Positions 22,873-38,587 of a stretch of DNA of 64,000 bases are shown piece by piece. How positions within the stretch are numbered: the stretch's first letter is position 1; each line of letters opens with the position of its first letter. Origin of the DNA: Mastigamoeba balamuthi. Taxonomy: Eukaryota; Evosea; Mastigamoebida; Mastigamoebidae. The notes under the pieces are model-generated. The model ran no database searches. It worked only from the letters and a program-made list of their open reading frames with translations, and was not told the DNA's origin. The position numbers and the translations under genes were made by a program. Location: positions 371,627 to 435,626 of the forward strand of contig CACRSC010001917.1 in NCBI GenBank assembly GCA_902651635.1, read 5' to 3'.

Positions 22873-23370
22873 NNNNNNNNNNNNNNNNNNNNNNNNNNNN
22901 NNNNNNNNNNNNNNNNNNNNNNNNNNNNNNNNNNNNNNNNNNNNNNNNNNNNNNNNNNNNNNNNNNNNNNNNNNNNNNNNNNNNNNNNNNNNNNNNNNNN
23001 NNNNNNNNNNNNNNNNNNNNNNNNNNNNNNNNNNNNNNNNNNNNNNNNNNNNNNNNNNNNNNNNNNNNNNNNNNNNNNNNNNNNNNNNNNNNNNNNNNNN
23101 NNNNNNNNNNNNNNNNNNNNNNNNNNNNNNNNNNNNNNNNNNNNNNNNNNNNNNNNNNNNNNNNNNNNNNNNNNNNNNNNNNNNNNNNNNNNNNNNNNNN
23201 NNNNNNNNNNNNNNNNNNNNNNNNNNNNNNNNNNNNNNNNNNNNNNNNNNNNNNNNNNNNNNNNNNNNNNNNNNNNNNNNNNNNNNNNNNNNNNNNNNNN
23301 NNNNNNNNNNNNNNNNNNNNNNNNNNNNNNNNNNNNNNNNNNNNNNNNNNNNNNNNNNNNNNNNNNNNNN
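22873..23370. other. Assembly gap of 498 N
   Basis: Undetermined bases. The gap hides the 5' exon(s) of the minus-strand PHD-finger gene and possibly part of the promoter shared with the U1A/U2B'' gene. Confidence 0.99.
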
Positions 23371-23532
23371 CGGGGGGCTCGCGGGGAGCGCGTGTGTGCA
23401 CTGCGGGTTCGCCGAGGGCGTGTGCGGCAACCCCACGCGTGCGCAGTGCGATATTACCGCCCCGGGAGTGAAGCGCGCGGAGAGCGGATGATACAGATAT
23501 TTTCCGGGGGAGGTGCGAGAGAGATTCGCATT

Positions 23533-23540
23533 TGACGTCA
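23533..23540. promoter_or_regulatory. CRE-like palindrome TGACGTCA
   Basis: A perfect 8-base CRE-type site lies 131 bases upstream of the U1A/U2B'' start codon, in the divergent region next to the gap. The same octamer occurs at 811-818. A bZIP binding role is inferred only from the sequence. Confidence 0.4.
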
Positions 23541-23670
23541 CTATCGCGAAAAGGGTTTTGTGTTTTGGTCCCCGCTACGCGCGCTCGCGCAGACAACCAC
23601 ACACCACTCTGTATGCAACGTCCCCACCCTGCCCGCCCAGCACGTACTGACTCGCGCCCCGCGCAGTGAG

Positions 23671-24827
23671 ATGGAGGTCGACAGCGCTCCCGGAGCCCCC
23701 GGAACCGAGCCCGTGGCCGCAGCCGCCGCAGGCAGCAGCGACGTGCCGCCGTGCCCCACCGTCTACGTGAACAACCTCAACGAGAAGATCAAGAAAGAGG
23801 GCACGCCCGCACATCTCAGACCTCCCAAGTTTGGCCAGTAGGGGCCCCAGTGTTCTCGGGGGGGAGGGAGGCTCCCTTCCCTCAACCTACCCATCCCTAG
23901 CCGACCTGTCCCCCGCCCCCGCCCGCCACCCGTGCTTTGTTTGTTTGATTCTTTGTGATGACGTGGTGCAGGGGTTTCTTGGTTTTGGGGTCTGACGGAT
24001 GGGGTTTCCCCGTGGCACCCGGAACAGAGCTGAAGAAGGCCCTGTACGCGGTGTTCTCGCAGTACGGCAGGATCCTCGACGTCGTCGCCATGTCCACGTT
24101 CAAGATGCGCGGCCAGGCGTTCGTGGTCTTCAGCGAGGTCTCGGAGGCCGCGGCGGCCATCCGCGCGATGCAGAACTTCAGCTTCTTCGACAAGCCCATG
24201 GTCAGCGCCATTCATATTTACTGAATCCGCGGGGGAGGGGAGTGAGGAGAATCTTCTGACGTGGCGATATTCCCCCGTTTCCCCAGAGGGTGACCTACGC
24301 CCGGTCCAAGTCCGACGCGATCGCCAAGCAGGAGGGCGCGCTCAAGGACGAGAGGGAGGTCAAGGAGCGCCGCGCGGCGAAGCGCAAGGCCGAGGCCGCC
24401 CAGCTCAGTTCCGTTTCCCGATATCTCGATATCTCCCCTTTTCCCGCGTGCTGATGTCACTAATCAATTGGTTCACTGCACTCCCGCAGGGAAGTCTGCG
24501 AAGAAGCAGGACACTGGCAAGGGCAAGAGCAGCAAGCCGTCGTCGACGGGCGCTGGGGCGGGCGCCGCGGCGTCCGGGGCGCCTGCCGCGCCCAACAAGA
24601 TGCTGTTCATCGAGAGCCTGCCCGCGGCCGCGACCGAGGCTGCGCTCAAGTCGGTCCTGGCGCAGTTCCCCGGCTTCAAGGAGGCCAAGCTCGTGCCCAG
24701 CAAGCAGGGCCTCGCCTTCGCCGAGTTCGAGAACGAGCTCAACGCCGGCGTCGCGATGGCGGCCCTGCAGGGCTACCGCGGCTTCGGCGAGGACGCGTCC
24801 ATCTCCATCACCTACGCCAAGAGATAG
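23671..24827 (+). CDS. SNRPA: U1A/U2B''-type spliceosomal RNA-binding protein
   Basis: Exons 23671-23800, 24028-24200, 24287-24407 and 24490-24827 sum to 762 bases (253 aa). Domain order is RRM1, a charged Lys/Arg linker, a Gly/Ala/Ser linker and RRM2, as in U1A and U2B''. RRM1 shows [10 protein letters not shown] (RNP2), R-G-Q-A-F-V-V-F (RNP1) and F-F-D-K-P-M-R-V-T-Y-A; RRM2 has M-L-F-I-E-S-L-P and G-L-A-F-A-E-F. The protein binds U1 snRNA hairpin II and/or U2 hairpin IV; one gene may serve both roles, as in several protists. Intron 1 (23801-24027) is GC-AG, supported by the conserved K-K-E-E-L-K-K join. Intron 3 is rich in GATATC words. Confidence 0.92.
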
Positions 24828-25192
24828 AGAGGGCGGATAACACGCGTTTCCCACCGCTTCCGCCGCCTCTCCGCCGACCCCCCTCCGTCCCGAACAATGC
24901 AGGGGGCTTGCCCTGCCCCCCCAAGAGGCAACGCTCACGTATTGCACTGCACGTGGGGATTTTGGGCAGTTTTTGCTGTTTGGACACCTCAGGCAAACAG
25001 AAGTCTTATTGCATAGTCGTCGTTGTCCGTGCCGGCTGCCCCCGGGGGGAGGGGGCAGCAGGTGCTGTCGGATGGACCGTGCTGCTGTGCCGGTCTATCT
25101 CAGGGGGGTGGGGGGTGCGCCTGAGGTGGTGGCGGTGTGTGGGGGGAGAGAGAAGGGAGGTCGCCCTGGGCCAAAATGCTCCCCGTCCGCGC
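24828..25192. other. Convergent intergenic region
   Basis: This 365-base stretch lies between the stop of U1A/U2B'' (plus) and the stop of the transgelin-like gene (minus). It is rich in short C and G homopolymers (around 24915 and 25040-25120). No gene or structured RNA was recognised. Confidence 0.5.
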
Positions 25193-25771
25193 TCAGGCGG
25201 TGCTGGGCTTGTCGCCGAGGTAGCGGCGCACGGCCGTGAGGCAGAGAATGACGGCGGTCATGTTCTTGGCCTCGTAGAGGTCGACCGTCTGGAACAGGTC
25301 CACCGTGTTGACGCCGCACCTGCGGCACGCCTCGAGGAACGAGTTGATGTTCTCCATGATCTTGAAGGGCATCGTCGACGTCGAGAACTTGCACCAGCCG
25401 GGCCTGAACGCGTTCATCGCCCTGCCAGTCGCGCAGAGAGAGAGAGAGAGAGAAAAGTCGTTGGCGTTTTTTGAAACCGAGCAAAAAACGAGGTGCAGAG
25501 GGGAGACTCTCGGTGAGAGGGGTGCTCACTTGCAGAGGACGACGCCGGTCTTGAGGTACTCGTGGGCAGTGCCAGTGCACTTCTCGCCCGAGTTCGCCTC
25601 GACCCACTGGACGCACTCGCGCTCGAGCTGGGGGTCGTAGCGCCCGTTGATCTTGTCCTCGACTTCCTTGGCTGTGCCCGTCAAGGGTCAGTCAAGGCTG
25701 CGAGACGCCGGCTGGCGTGGGGGTGGGTGGGGGCCCGTACAGAGGCCGTAGTTGGGTCCGTGGAAGGCCAT
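25193..25771 (-). CDS. Transgelin/calponin-type single CH-domain protein
   Basis: Exons 25741-25771, 25530-25671 and 25193-25421 sum to 402 bases (133 aa). The protein is essentially one calponin-homology domain of the transgelin class. Signature pieces are M-A-F-H-G-P-N-Y-G-L at the start, W-V-E-A near residue 30, L-K-T-G-V-V-L-C-K, F-K-I-M-E-N-I-N-S-F-L-E-A-C, and D-L-F-Q-T-V-D-L-Y-E-A-K-N-M at the end. Family members bind actin filaments or their regulators in the cortex; the C-terminal calponin repeat is absent here. Intron 2 carries a GA-rich microsatellite (about 25437-25454). A nearly identical piece of intron 2 plus exon 3 is duplicated at 48178-48385. Confidence 0.88.
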
Positions 25772-26015
25772 TGTGCTGGTGGGATGTGTAGATGGCTAAC
25801 ACCGAAAATTAAACTTTGATATGAATCCGAACAGGAGACGTCAGCTTTATATCTGTCGGTTGTTTGCGGTTGGAAAATGCAGCCGACACATCAACAACAA
25901 AGAGGAACACACAGCAGGCGGTTTTTCAGGACCGGTATCCCGTTGGCCCCCCCTTCTCTCCTCTCTTATACACACAGGAGCGGGGGGGGGGGGGGGGAGG
26001 AAGGGGCCTCCTCTC

Positions 26016-30859
<4,844 letters not shown>

Positions 30860-31251
30860 ATGTCGCGCTGGGTCCGCCACAAGGACGCGAAGCAGGACTA
30901 CGAGGCACAGCTCGTACCCGCCCCCGCTCCCCCTCGGCTCTCCCCCCAAGCCGCCCCCCGCAGGAGGAGAAGCCCGCGGACGTCTCGTGGCCCGATTGGC
31001 TGCGCCAGCGCCGGGAGCGCCGGGAGCTCCGCCAGGCGCAGCTCGAGGCACACATCTGGTCGCAGAGGGAGGCCGACGCCCAGGCCCTGGCCCGCGACTC
31101 GCAGAGGCGCCGCGGGTGCTGCGGCTGCGGCCCCACGTGCTGCTGCGGGCTGGGGTTCGTGCTGGGCGCCCTGCTGCTCTGCGCTGTCGCGTTCGCGGTC
31201 ATCCTCGTGCTCCAGAAGGCCCACAAGATACCCAGGATCATCCCCCTCTGA
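30860..31251 (+). CDS. Small tail-anchored-like membrane protein with Cys cluster
   Basis: Exons 30860-30913 and 30964-31251 sum to 342 bases (113 aa). The N-terminal 75 residues are hydrophilic and helical, with W-P-D-W-L-R-Q-R-R-E-R-R. A cluster R-R-R-G-C-C-G-C-G-P-T-C-C-C directly precedes one hydrophobic helix (about residues 84-104), leaving a short basic lumenal tail. Cysteines next to a transmembrane helix are typical palmitoylation sites. Topology (N-cytosolic) is inferred from the positive-inside rule. No family was recognised. Confidence 0.65.
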
Positions 31252-31438
31252 GTCCCGAGGCGGCCCCGGTCGGCCCTCCGCCTCCTGCCTCGTGGGCAAC
31301 GCGGGAGAATAGGTTCCCAGTAGACAATTGAATTGGCAGTAGTTCAACAATTTTGTTCTAGAAGATAGCAGGACGAGGGGAAGTACGTCTGGGAGGAGGA
31401 CGGGGGGAAGGGGGGAGGGGGAGTGCAAGGGACCAGCG

Positions 31439-32838
31439 TCACGGCAGGAAGAGTAGCGCCAAGACGCGGCGGGCGACGTTCTTAGAAAGGAAAGGCTGGA
31501 ACTCGTTGGCTTCGAGCGGCTTTGCGCCCTCGTAGTCGGCGGCCAGCTCCTCATCGTAGTAGAGGCTGTGCGGGTCGAACCCCCGCGGGGCCGCCTCTGC
31601 CGCGGCCCAGGCGCAGAGCACCTCGCGGTCGACGAGGCGGTCGGCGCCCGCGTCCTGCTGGTTGACGTCGTCGACGAGCGTCTGCACGAGCTCGCCGACG
31701 CTGAAGTGCTTGCGGAAGAGCGCCAGCACGCGGGCGCGCTCGCCCTGGCCGACGCTGAACGCGCACTTGTCGGCGACGGCGCTCTCGACGCCGCGGAGGC
31801 CGAGCTCCTCGCCGACGGCGATCCTGTAGCTGCTCTGTATGTGCGGCAGCTGGCCCTGGGGGTTGCCGTCGCCCGTGCGCCAGGCGTCGGGGTTGAGCAG
31901 GTTCGAGACCTGGTCGAGCACGCGCTGCTTCTGGTCGTCGACGAGGGCCAGCACCTGCTCGCGCAGCCCCCTGTCGCGCCCCGAGAGCGCCCCGTAGACG
32001 CTGTCGATGACGCGCCCCTGCTCGGCCTGGCACGCCGTGAAGCAGTCGGCGATGCGCAGCAGGTGCCTCCGCCGCGCGTCGCGCGCCAGCGGCGCCACCG
32101 CCTGGAAGATGAACCGCATCGCCAGCGCCGTGTGCTGGCGCACCGCCGGCATCGACTCGTACAGCGGCAGCCCGCTGTGGTACGTCGACAGCACCAGCGC
32201 GCTCACCTTGTTCTGCCGCTTGCGGTCGTACATCGCCTCGGCCTCGGGCACCGCCTCCCGCAGCACCCGCAGCACCTCCCCGTCGCTCAGCGCCTCCACC
32301 GGCCCCACCTCCTCCCTCGCCTGCGGCGTCTGCCACGTCCCCCCACGTGTCCTGCCGACGTCAGCAAAAAATCTTTCTCCCGCGGCCGCGCCGAGGGGCC
32401 GCGCACGTCTGTGCGGGACTTGGGGCTGAGGAGAGAGTCCTTGAGCGCCGCGTAGATCTGGCGCCACTCGGGGGGCGCCCCGTTGTCGGCGTCCGGGATG
32501 GCCTCGAGCGCAGCCACGTCGACCGCAGGCTCCTTGCGCACCGGTCTCTTCTTTCGTGGCTGCTCCCCGCGCCTCGCTGCATGCCCCCGGCGGGCGCCAA
32601 GACAGCGGCGGCAGTAGCAGCAGCAGCAGCACGAGGGCAACAGCGAAACCGCGCAAACGCGTTCGCACTGGCGTGAATAATCGCTTACGGCGTTCGAAAT
32701 ACGGAATGCGGCTCTACATTTGGGGGCGTGCGGGTTCGGAGTGCCGCACGCGCTGCACGCGGCAGAGCCCTCGGCGTTGTGCATCGTGCACCTCTCGCAC
32801 GCGTAGAAGCCCGCCGGGGGAGCCGCCGTCGCCTCCAT
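31439..32838 (-). CDS. RanBP2-type zinc-finger protein with long helical domain
   Basis: The start at 32838 gives an N-terminal RanBP2/NZF-like finger (Y-A-C-E-R-C-T, then C-S-A-C-G-T-P-N-P) within the first 35 residues. A basic K-K-R-P linker follows and then a roughly 300-residue helical region (E-V-L-R-V-L-R-E-A-V-P-E to the stop at 31439). Two introns are needed, near 32700-32580 and 32415-32340; exact donors are uncertain because several keep frame. NZF fingers bind ubiquitin, Ran-GDP or RNA; which applies here cannot be told. The helical region is not recognised. Confidence 0.6.
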
Positions 32839-32905
32839 CCTGCGCCCCCTCGCGCCCGCCTGTCCGTTAGTTCCTCTCTCTCTCTCTCGTGTGCGCAGGG
32901 GCTCC

Positions 32906-33193
32906 TCACGGCGGCGGCGATGGCGGTGGCTCGGCGACGACGGCAGCAGCAGCAGGCGCCTCGGGCACAGACTTCACGCTCTTCTTGCTGTCTGAGCGAC
33001 AGAGGGCAGGGGGCAGGGGGAGCGAGCGGGTGGGAGTGGGAGAGGAAAAGCGCTTTTAGTTGGGACAGAACAGAGGACGGACGGGCCCCCAGTCAGTTTC
33101 CCTACCAACGCGGGTGAGACGGCCCTGGCTGGTCTTGTACGGGCTCCCGGGGTCGCTCGCGTCCTTGCGGCGCGTGCTGCCGTTGCCACCCAT
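32906..33193 (-). CDS. Tiny basic protein with N-myristoylation-like start
   Basis: The Met at 33193 begins M-G-G-N-G-S-T-R-R-K, a good N-myristoylation context (Gly2, small residue at position 6, basic after). Exon 1 (33193-33106) joins across a GTAGGG intron with a CTCAG acceptor near 33000 to an Ala/Pro-rich C-terminus ending at 32906, for about 57 aa. It lies 67 bases from the start of the RanBP2-type gene on the same strand. No family was recognised; the call rests on the splice fit and start motif. Confidence 0.4.
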
Positions 33194-33461
33194 GCGGCCA
33201 GTGGCGGGGATTACGCCTTCTCCTCGCAGCGCGGTGATACGCCCTCTCCCCGCCCTTTTTTTGGCAGCGCTGCCCCTTATCGGCAGCGGAGATATCTTGG
33301 TGGCGAATCTGCTGGGTTTCCAATATCTCACCCATTTCCTGTCCCCCGCACCCTCCCATCCCCATCCTGAGAAGAGACCCCTAAATGCATAGAGATCTTG
33401 TGCAGGATATCGCCTGAGTGGCCTATGCTTTTTGATCCCCCTGGACAACTCTTGGAACTGC

Positions 33462-35836
33462 TCACTGCGCAGCCTCCACCTCGGTTCTGAGCCGTTTGTA
33501 CCGCAAAAACTCCTGCCTGTCCCAGCCAGCCGTGTGAGCGACCCGAGGGCGATGGCTAGTGAAGCGGAGGGCGGCACGCACTCCTTCTCGGCAATGACCG
33601 CGTCCACCACGGGCTCCTTGTACTTGTCCGTGTCGTCGACCGAGAGGTGCTCCTGCTCCTCGGGCTCCTTGGGCCTGAAGACGCGGTTGAACATGTCGTG
33701 CCACGCGTTGACTGACGACCCCCCGGCCCCCATCCCCGCCTCCCCGATCGACGCGAACGTGTCGCGGCCGCGGGGTACCGTGAGCGCCTCGTTGGGCGAC
33801 GTCTTGACGAGGTCCGAGAGGCTCGTGCCGAAGAGGTAGTGGTTCATAAACGCCCTGAACCGCGTCATGTGCTTGCCCTCGTCCTTGGCTATCACGCTGA
33901 TCAGCGCCATCCCGTATGTGTGCGCAAAGAACCTCAGCGTCCTCGCGATGACCTTGCGCTGCTCGCTGCGGACGGGGGATCAAGACCAGTCAGAGAGGGC
34001 TGTATGGCGTGGCGTCGCGTACGCCTCGAGGTCCTGGTAGAGGTCGTATTTCGTCCCGATGAGGACTGCGGGGATGCCGAACGGTCTGATGCGCTCCTTG
34101 TCCGGGAAGTCGGGCTTGTAGTCGGCCGCGCTGGTCTTGCGGACGGCTTCGAGGCGTGCCGGGTTGACCTTCTCGAGCGTCTTGAGGCAGTACTCCGCCC
34201 TCTGCCTGATGGCCTCCGCCCAGTTGATCAGCACCTCCATCAGCCTCCCCGGCTGCCCGTGACACAATCGATCAGCACGGGGGCCATGGGACGGCGAGTA
34301 CATCGCTTAGGTCGACCACCACGGCAATCGTCGTCGAGTGTATGTGCTCGGGCGTCAGGCACACCTCGAGCAGCGAGGACAGCCTCGTCCCGCCAGCTGT
34401 GCATTGCAGCGCCTTCAGCCACAGCCTGCCTTACTCAAGGCAAGGGCAGGGCAATGACAGCAGCGCACCGATCTCCCAGCAGTGGACGACGTCCTTGGAT
34501 ATCGAGGAGACCTTGGCACGGCGCCCGAACGAGTACTCCAGGGCCGTCGACGCCTCGTGCGGTCCCTCTGCGAGCGCCATTCAGGCCCGGCTTACATGGC
34601 CCCTGTCGGCCAAGGAAGGGGAAGAGGCGCACGCTTGTCGAGGAACCCTGAGATGAGGGTCGACTTGCCAGCACCCTTTCCCCCGACAAAGATGGCAGTG
34701 AACTCGTCGATCTGCTGCACGTCGCCGACCTCCTGCTTGCGCTTCTCCTCCCGCTGCGCCAGTATCAGCGCCCATATGTCCTTTCCGTGCTGCTTGCTGG
34801 GGAGTCTCGCGCACAACGCTGGCCAGTCAGCAGCCGCTGCACCCCCGGGGCCACCACTCCCAGCCCGTACCCCGCGCGGTTCTGGGGGAGCGAGAGGTCG
34901 CTGTCGTTGTCATCGTCGCCAGCGACGACCATCTTGCTCTGGTTCGCTGCTGCCTCGCGTTCCTCGTTCTGCCCAGTCGGAGCGCCGGGGGTCAGTCGCT
35001 CCTCCTCCTCGGGGGCCAGAGGGGTGGGGCCCGGGGGACCTTGAGCCTGGCCTGGCGGAGAGCGTCCTCCGAGGCCTTGTTGGCCTCGCTGTCCTGCGCT
35101 ATGCTCTGCTGCAGCTCCCGTCTCCTCTGCTCCCTCGCCTCCTTCTGCATCTCCGCCTCGGCCCTCTCCCTGCTCACCTCGGCCGGCTCGGGGCTCCTCG
35201 CTGGCGCCGCGCTCCGCCTCTGCACCGACGGCGACGACACCGCCGACGCCGCCCCCGATGGCGGCGCAGACGCTGGCGAAGGCGACGGGGCTGCCGGCGG
35301 CGGCGAGGGCTTGGCGGCCGACGCGGGCGACGGCGACNGTCGGAGAGGGGCCGCCGCCTGCTTGGGAGCCGCAGAGGCCCCCTCGTACGTCGCGTGGGCC
35401 ATGTGGGCCGCGGCGGCTGCGGCCTTGTCCGCCTCGGCCTGCTGCCTGCGCAGATTCGCGCGTGACGTGCGATTCCAGATTCCCGATCTCGATATCTATC
35501 CGCGGAAGATTCACGGGGGGGAGGGGCGGGGGAGATACTTGTATTGCTTGGCGCGCTCGATGGCAACGCGGAACCCCGCCGTGACCTCGTTGATGGCAGC
35601 CTGCTGGTCCGGGGCCGCAGCAGCCCTGATCGCCTGCGACGCTCGTGCGTGAGAGAACCGTGGGAGACTCGCCGTCTCGCGGGAGGGCGGGGGGGGAGGA
35701 CCTTGAGGGCCGAGGCTCCGACACGGAGGTGCTCGGCGGCGTCCGCGAGGGACTTGCGGTTCCTGGTCTTCTCGTAGTCGTCGAGGAGGCGCAGGGTCTC
35801 GGCCAGGTCGCCCTTGAGCTTCGCCACTTCAGCCAT
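33462..35836 (-). CDS. DYNC2LI1: Dynein-2 light intermediate chain with extra N-terminal MIT-like/charged region
   Basis: The C-terminal two thirds is DYNC2LI1: P-loop F-V-G-G-K-G-A-G-K-S-T (about 34690), L-E-Y-S-F-G-R-R-A-K, a segment ending I-A-V-V-V-D-L-S-D, the specificity loop V-L-I-G-T-K-Y-D-L-Y-Q-D-L-E, R-T-L-R-F-F-A-H, and a helical tail ending at 33462. It belongs to the retrograde intraflagellar transport motor. Upstream, exons from 35836 encode an alpha-helical segment (M-A-E-V-A-K-L-K-G-D-L) resembling a MIT-type helical hairpin, then a Pro/Ala/Ser linker and a Glu/Arg-rich coiled-coil-like stretch. A GTACGG...CCCCAG intron near 34885-34812 joins the two in frame. There is no ATG for a stand-alone DYNC2LI1 in the joining exon. 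One undetermined base lies at 35339. Confidence 0.75.
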
Positions 35837-35990
35837 CTTGGAGAGTCTAATAATAGTCCGCAGAGAGAGATATCTGACGCTGTGACGTGTCTCCGCGAGA
35901 GATCGATATCTCCCGATGGATCGGGCTCCCGGGATAAAAATCAGAACCCACAATGTTGTTTCTGTTGCAGCCCATACGGGCGTCCGCGGA
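35837..35990. promoter_or_regulatory. Short upstream region of the dynein-2 LIC gene
   Basis: It contains several GATATC words and TGACGTG (about 35866-35925) directly upstream of the start at 35836. The F-box/LRR gene ends at 35991, so promoter elements must be very close. Confidence 0.35.
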
Positions 35991-37217
35991 TCACCAGGCC
36001 TCACGGAGGGCAACGCCGGGCTTGTTGATCCAGCTGAGAGAGAGGGGGGTGCAGCACAGGTGTTACTTGATGCTCAATTGATCGCTGGAGACTGACCTGC
36101 TGAGAGTGCACGGGCGGTGGCCCGCAGCGTCGCAGTCGCCGTAGCTCGACACCACGTGCAGCGCCGGGTTGCGCCTCTGCAGGGCGATGAGCGAGTACTC
36201 GTCGATGCGCTTGCAGCCCTGGACCTCGAGCCACCGCAGCGTCGCCACGCGGAACAGCGAGAACATCGCCGAGCTCGTGATGCCCGTGCAGTTGGAGATG
36301 CGCAGCGAGGCGAGCCTCCGCGACGCGGCCGCGATGACCGAGATCGACTGGTTGGTGACCCGCGGGCACTCGGTCATCGTGAGCTCCTCGAGGCCCTCCA
36401 GGACGCCCTGCAGCGCGGAGACCGACGCGTCGGTCGTCTCGGGCCCGCTGATGCACAGCGACGTCACGCGCAGCCTGGCGAGCACCGAGGGGTCCGGGAT
36501 CGTGCACTCGGAGAGGTCGACGGACCGCAGGCCCCTGCACGAGGCGATCCACTCGACCGAGGTCCTCGTCAGCTCCCCGGCGGCCCCGCGCAGGCAGAGC
36601 GACGCCAGCCGCGGGAAGTATGCGGCCACGGTCCACAGCGTGCGCGCGCCCGTGTCGCACCACGGCAGCTCCAGCACCTCGAGCGAGGTGCGCGAGGCGC
36701 AGGCTCCGAGGGCCTTGGCCAGCCCCTGGTCGCGGATCCCCGCGGGGCGCATCAGGCAGAGCTCGCGGAGGCCCCGCAGGTTCGTGAGCAGCGAGCGCAG
36801 CGACCTCTCCGTGAGCCCCCCGGTGTCCCCGAGCACGTGGAGCACCTCGAGCGCCGGGCAGGCGCGGGCGATCTGGCGGACCACCTGCAGCGAGAGGTAC
36901 GAGGGGCAGACCAGCGAGAGCCTGCGGAGGCCCGGGCGGCCCGAGGCGAACAGCAGGCGGGCACCGCAGATGCCCACGGGGCTCAGGATCATCAAGGAGC
37001 TCGCCCACGACAGGAACGGGGCCTGCGCGATGCGGGCGGCGCGCTCGTCGGAGAGGGCGCAGAGCCTCGAGGCGAGCCAGAGCGAGGGGGTCACGGCGGC
37101 GGAGCGCCAGCGGCGGCACACGAGCATCGAGCAAGAGCGGTCGTGCGCAGAGAGGAACGAGAGCACGACGAGCAGGATGTGGTCGTCGACGCTGTCGAAG
37201 GGGCCGTGGACCTCCAT
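35991..37217 (-). CDS. F-box/leucine-rich-repeat protein (FBXL/AMN1-like)
   Basis: The long exon 37217 to about 36102 is joined by a GTCAGT...CTCAG intron to a short final exon ending at 35991. An N-terminal F-box (D-D-H-I-L-L-V-V-L-S-F-L, then C-R-R-W-R-S) is followed by about eight Cys-containing LRRs of the FBXL type, with units such as L-R-E-L-C-L-M and L-R-I-S-N-C-T-G-I-T-S-S-A. These are substrate adaptors for SCF ubiquitin ligases. The substrate is unknown. Confidence 0.85.
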
Positions 37218-37384
37218 ACAATCCTGACTGAGCTCAGATGATTACGAAGCAGCACGCACCAGACAATGAAATACAAACAACATTGTGGCACATGAAACTC
37301 AACACGAAACGATCTCTCATTTTGCTCCTGCAACGTACCATACGGTTTCAATCTCAGAGGTTCGAGGTAACATTGAACCTTTCA

Positions 37385-38587
37385 TTACATGAGAGAGCAA
37401 TGCGTAGATGGCGAGGTCAACTTCTTCTTCTGCTCCATATCCCCGAGAAAGGCCTCGAAATGGAGAGGCGTCTGGAGCAACTCTCCCAATGCCCTGGTCC
37501 TGTTCTCCTCGGTCATCTTTGCGAACTCGGGCTTGCTGCTGACCTGTGCATAGTGGCAGCAGATACATTTCCACAAGTGGTCTTCCAGCTGCCTAGCCCC
37601 AACCAGCTGTGCCGACTCGAGCAAGCCGCACAGGTCATACCTCTGTGGGTCCCGGGAAACAGCAGCGACGACTTTGTTCTCGCACATGTTTGCCAAGCGG
37701 TCCAGGCCGTGCCTGTGGGCCAGGCACAGCAACTCCATGGGCTCCACGTGCTCCGACCGGCTGCGGTCCGAGTACAGGTACTCGAGTAGAGCTTCACAGG
37801 CCTCTGGCGAGGTGCCCACGAGCTCCAGAATGCCGGGGTCGGCCTCTGCAAACCCTCCCCCGAGAGATGCTCGGAACTCTTTGCACCTCCCACACAGGAA
37901 CACTCTGTGCGCAGGAATCGAGGCCCCGCCAGCGTGCACGACAGTGTCTGACAACACGGCCTTGCCCAGGAGGAGTTTGCCGGCGGCCTCTGCCAGCTCC
38001 TCGCTGTGCTGCTCGCTGATGACGGAGTTGAGGTCCTGGTCGCCCTGCCATACGTATAAGCACGCCTGCACCAGCATCGGCAGCCTGAGTTCTTGCGCTA
38101 GCACTTGGAGCTCTGGGAGTTCTTCATCGCCTGCCCGGGGCATCGCCTCGACAGCGCCGGTGTAGATGAACTCGAGCACCATGGAGAAGAGCTGTCTGGT
38201 GACGTGGTCCGCCAGCTCAATGAGCAAGCGCTTGTTGCAGTCATCGCTGACGTTAACCGAGCTGATGGCAGTGCAATCGCAAACGGCTGCCTTCAGCTCC
38301 TGGTCTTCCAGGGAGAAAGCAGGCGACTGAGTGCAGGTCGTGGCCCCCTCAATCAGGGGCAGATAGCCAGACCGCGTCCGCGTATCCCTGCTCGTTTCCT
38401 CGCACGTGGTTGCCAGTAGGATTCTGCGGAAGAGCGAGGAGCCGCAGGCCACGACTGCCCTGTGTGCGAGCAGAGGCACGGGCGAGTCGGCGCACCAGAA
38501 CTCGAGGTCAGCGAACTGTGCGCCCTCGCGGAGCATCGTGCGCATGTCGTGGCCAAATGTTGACGGGGCGACGTGAACCAGCGGCAT
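37385..38587 (-). CDS. Double-BTB protein with C-terminal CaaX box (paralogue A)
   Basis: Single exon, about 400 aa, starting M-P-L-V-H-V-A-P-S-T-F at 38587. The first BTB domain has F-A-D-L-E-F-W-C and A-H-R-A-V-V-A-C-G-S-S-L-F and is split by an insertion before its last part, as in RhoBTB. The second BTB has I-P-A-H-R-V-F-L-C-G-R-C. The protein ends T-H-C-S-L-M, a farnesylation-type CaaX. BTB domains dimerise and can recruit cullin-3. It corresponds to the Rho-BTB paralogues minus the GTPase domain; the start sits exactly where the Rho-BTB linker (V-P-P-S-T) begins. It is a tandem copy of 39765-40979. Confidence 0.85.
   Translation of the reverse strand: MPLVHVAPSTFGHDMRTMLREGAQFADLEFWCADSPVPLLAHRAVVACGSSLFRRILLATTCEETSRDTRTRSGYLPLIEGATTCTQSPAFSLEDQELKAAVCDCTAISSVNVSDDCNKRLLIELADHVTRQLFSMVLEFIYTGAVEAMPRAGDEELPELQVLAQELRLPMLVQACLYVWQGDQDLNSVISEQHSEELAEAAGKLLLGKAVLSDTVVHAGGASIPAHRVFLCGRCKEFRASLGGGFAEADPGILELVGTSPEACEALLEYLYSDRSRSEHVEPMELLCLAHRHGLDRLANMCENKVVAAVSRDPQRYDLCGLLESAQLVGARQLEDHLWKCICCHYAQVSSKPEFAKMTEENRTRALGELLQTPLHFEAFLGDMEQKKKLTSPSTHCSLM

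Noticed and set aside
25988-26000. G homopolymer tracts as functional G-quadruplex element
   Set aside because: Several single long G or C runs occur in spacers and introns, but they are homopolymers without the four-run spacing needed to argue for a conserved quadruplex.
35339-35339. Break in the dynein-2 LIC fusion gene
   Set aside because: A single undetermined base; the frame on both sides agrees if it is one nucleotide.
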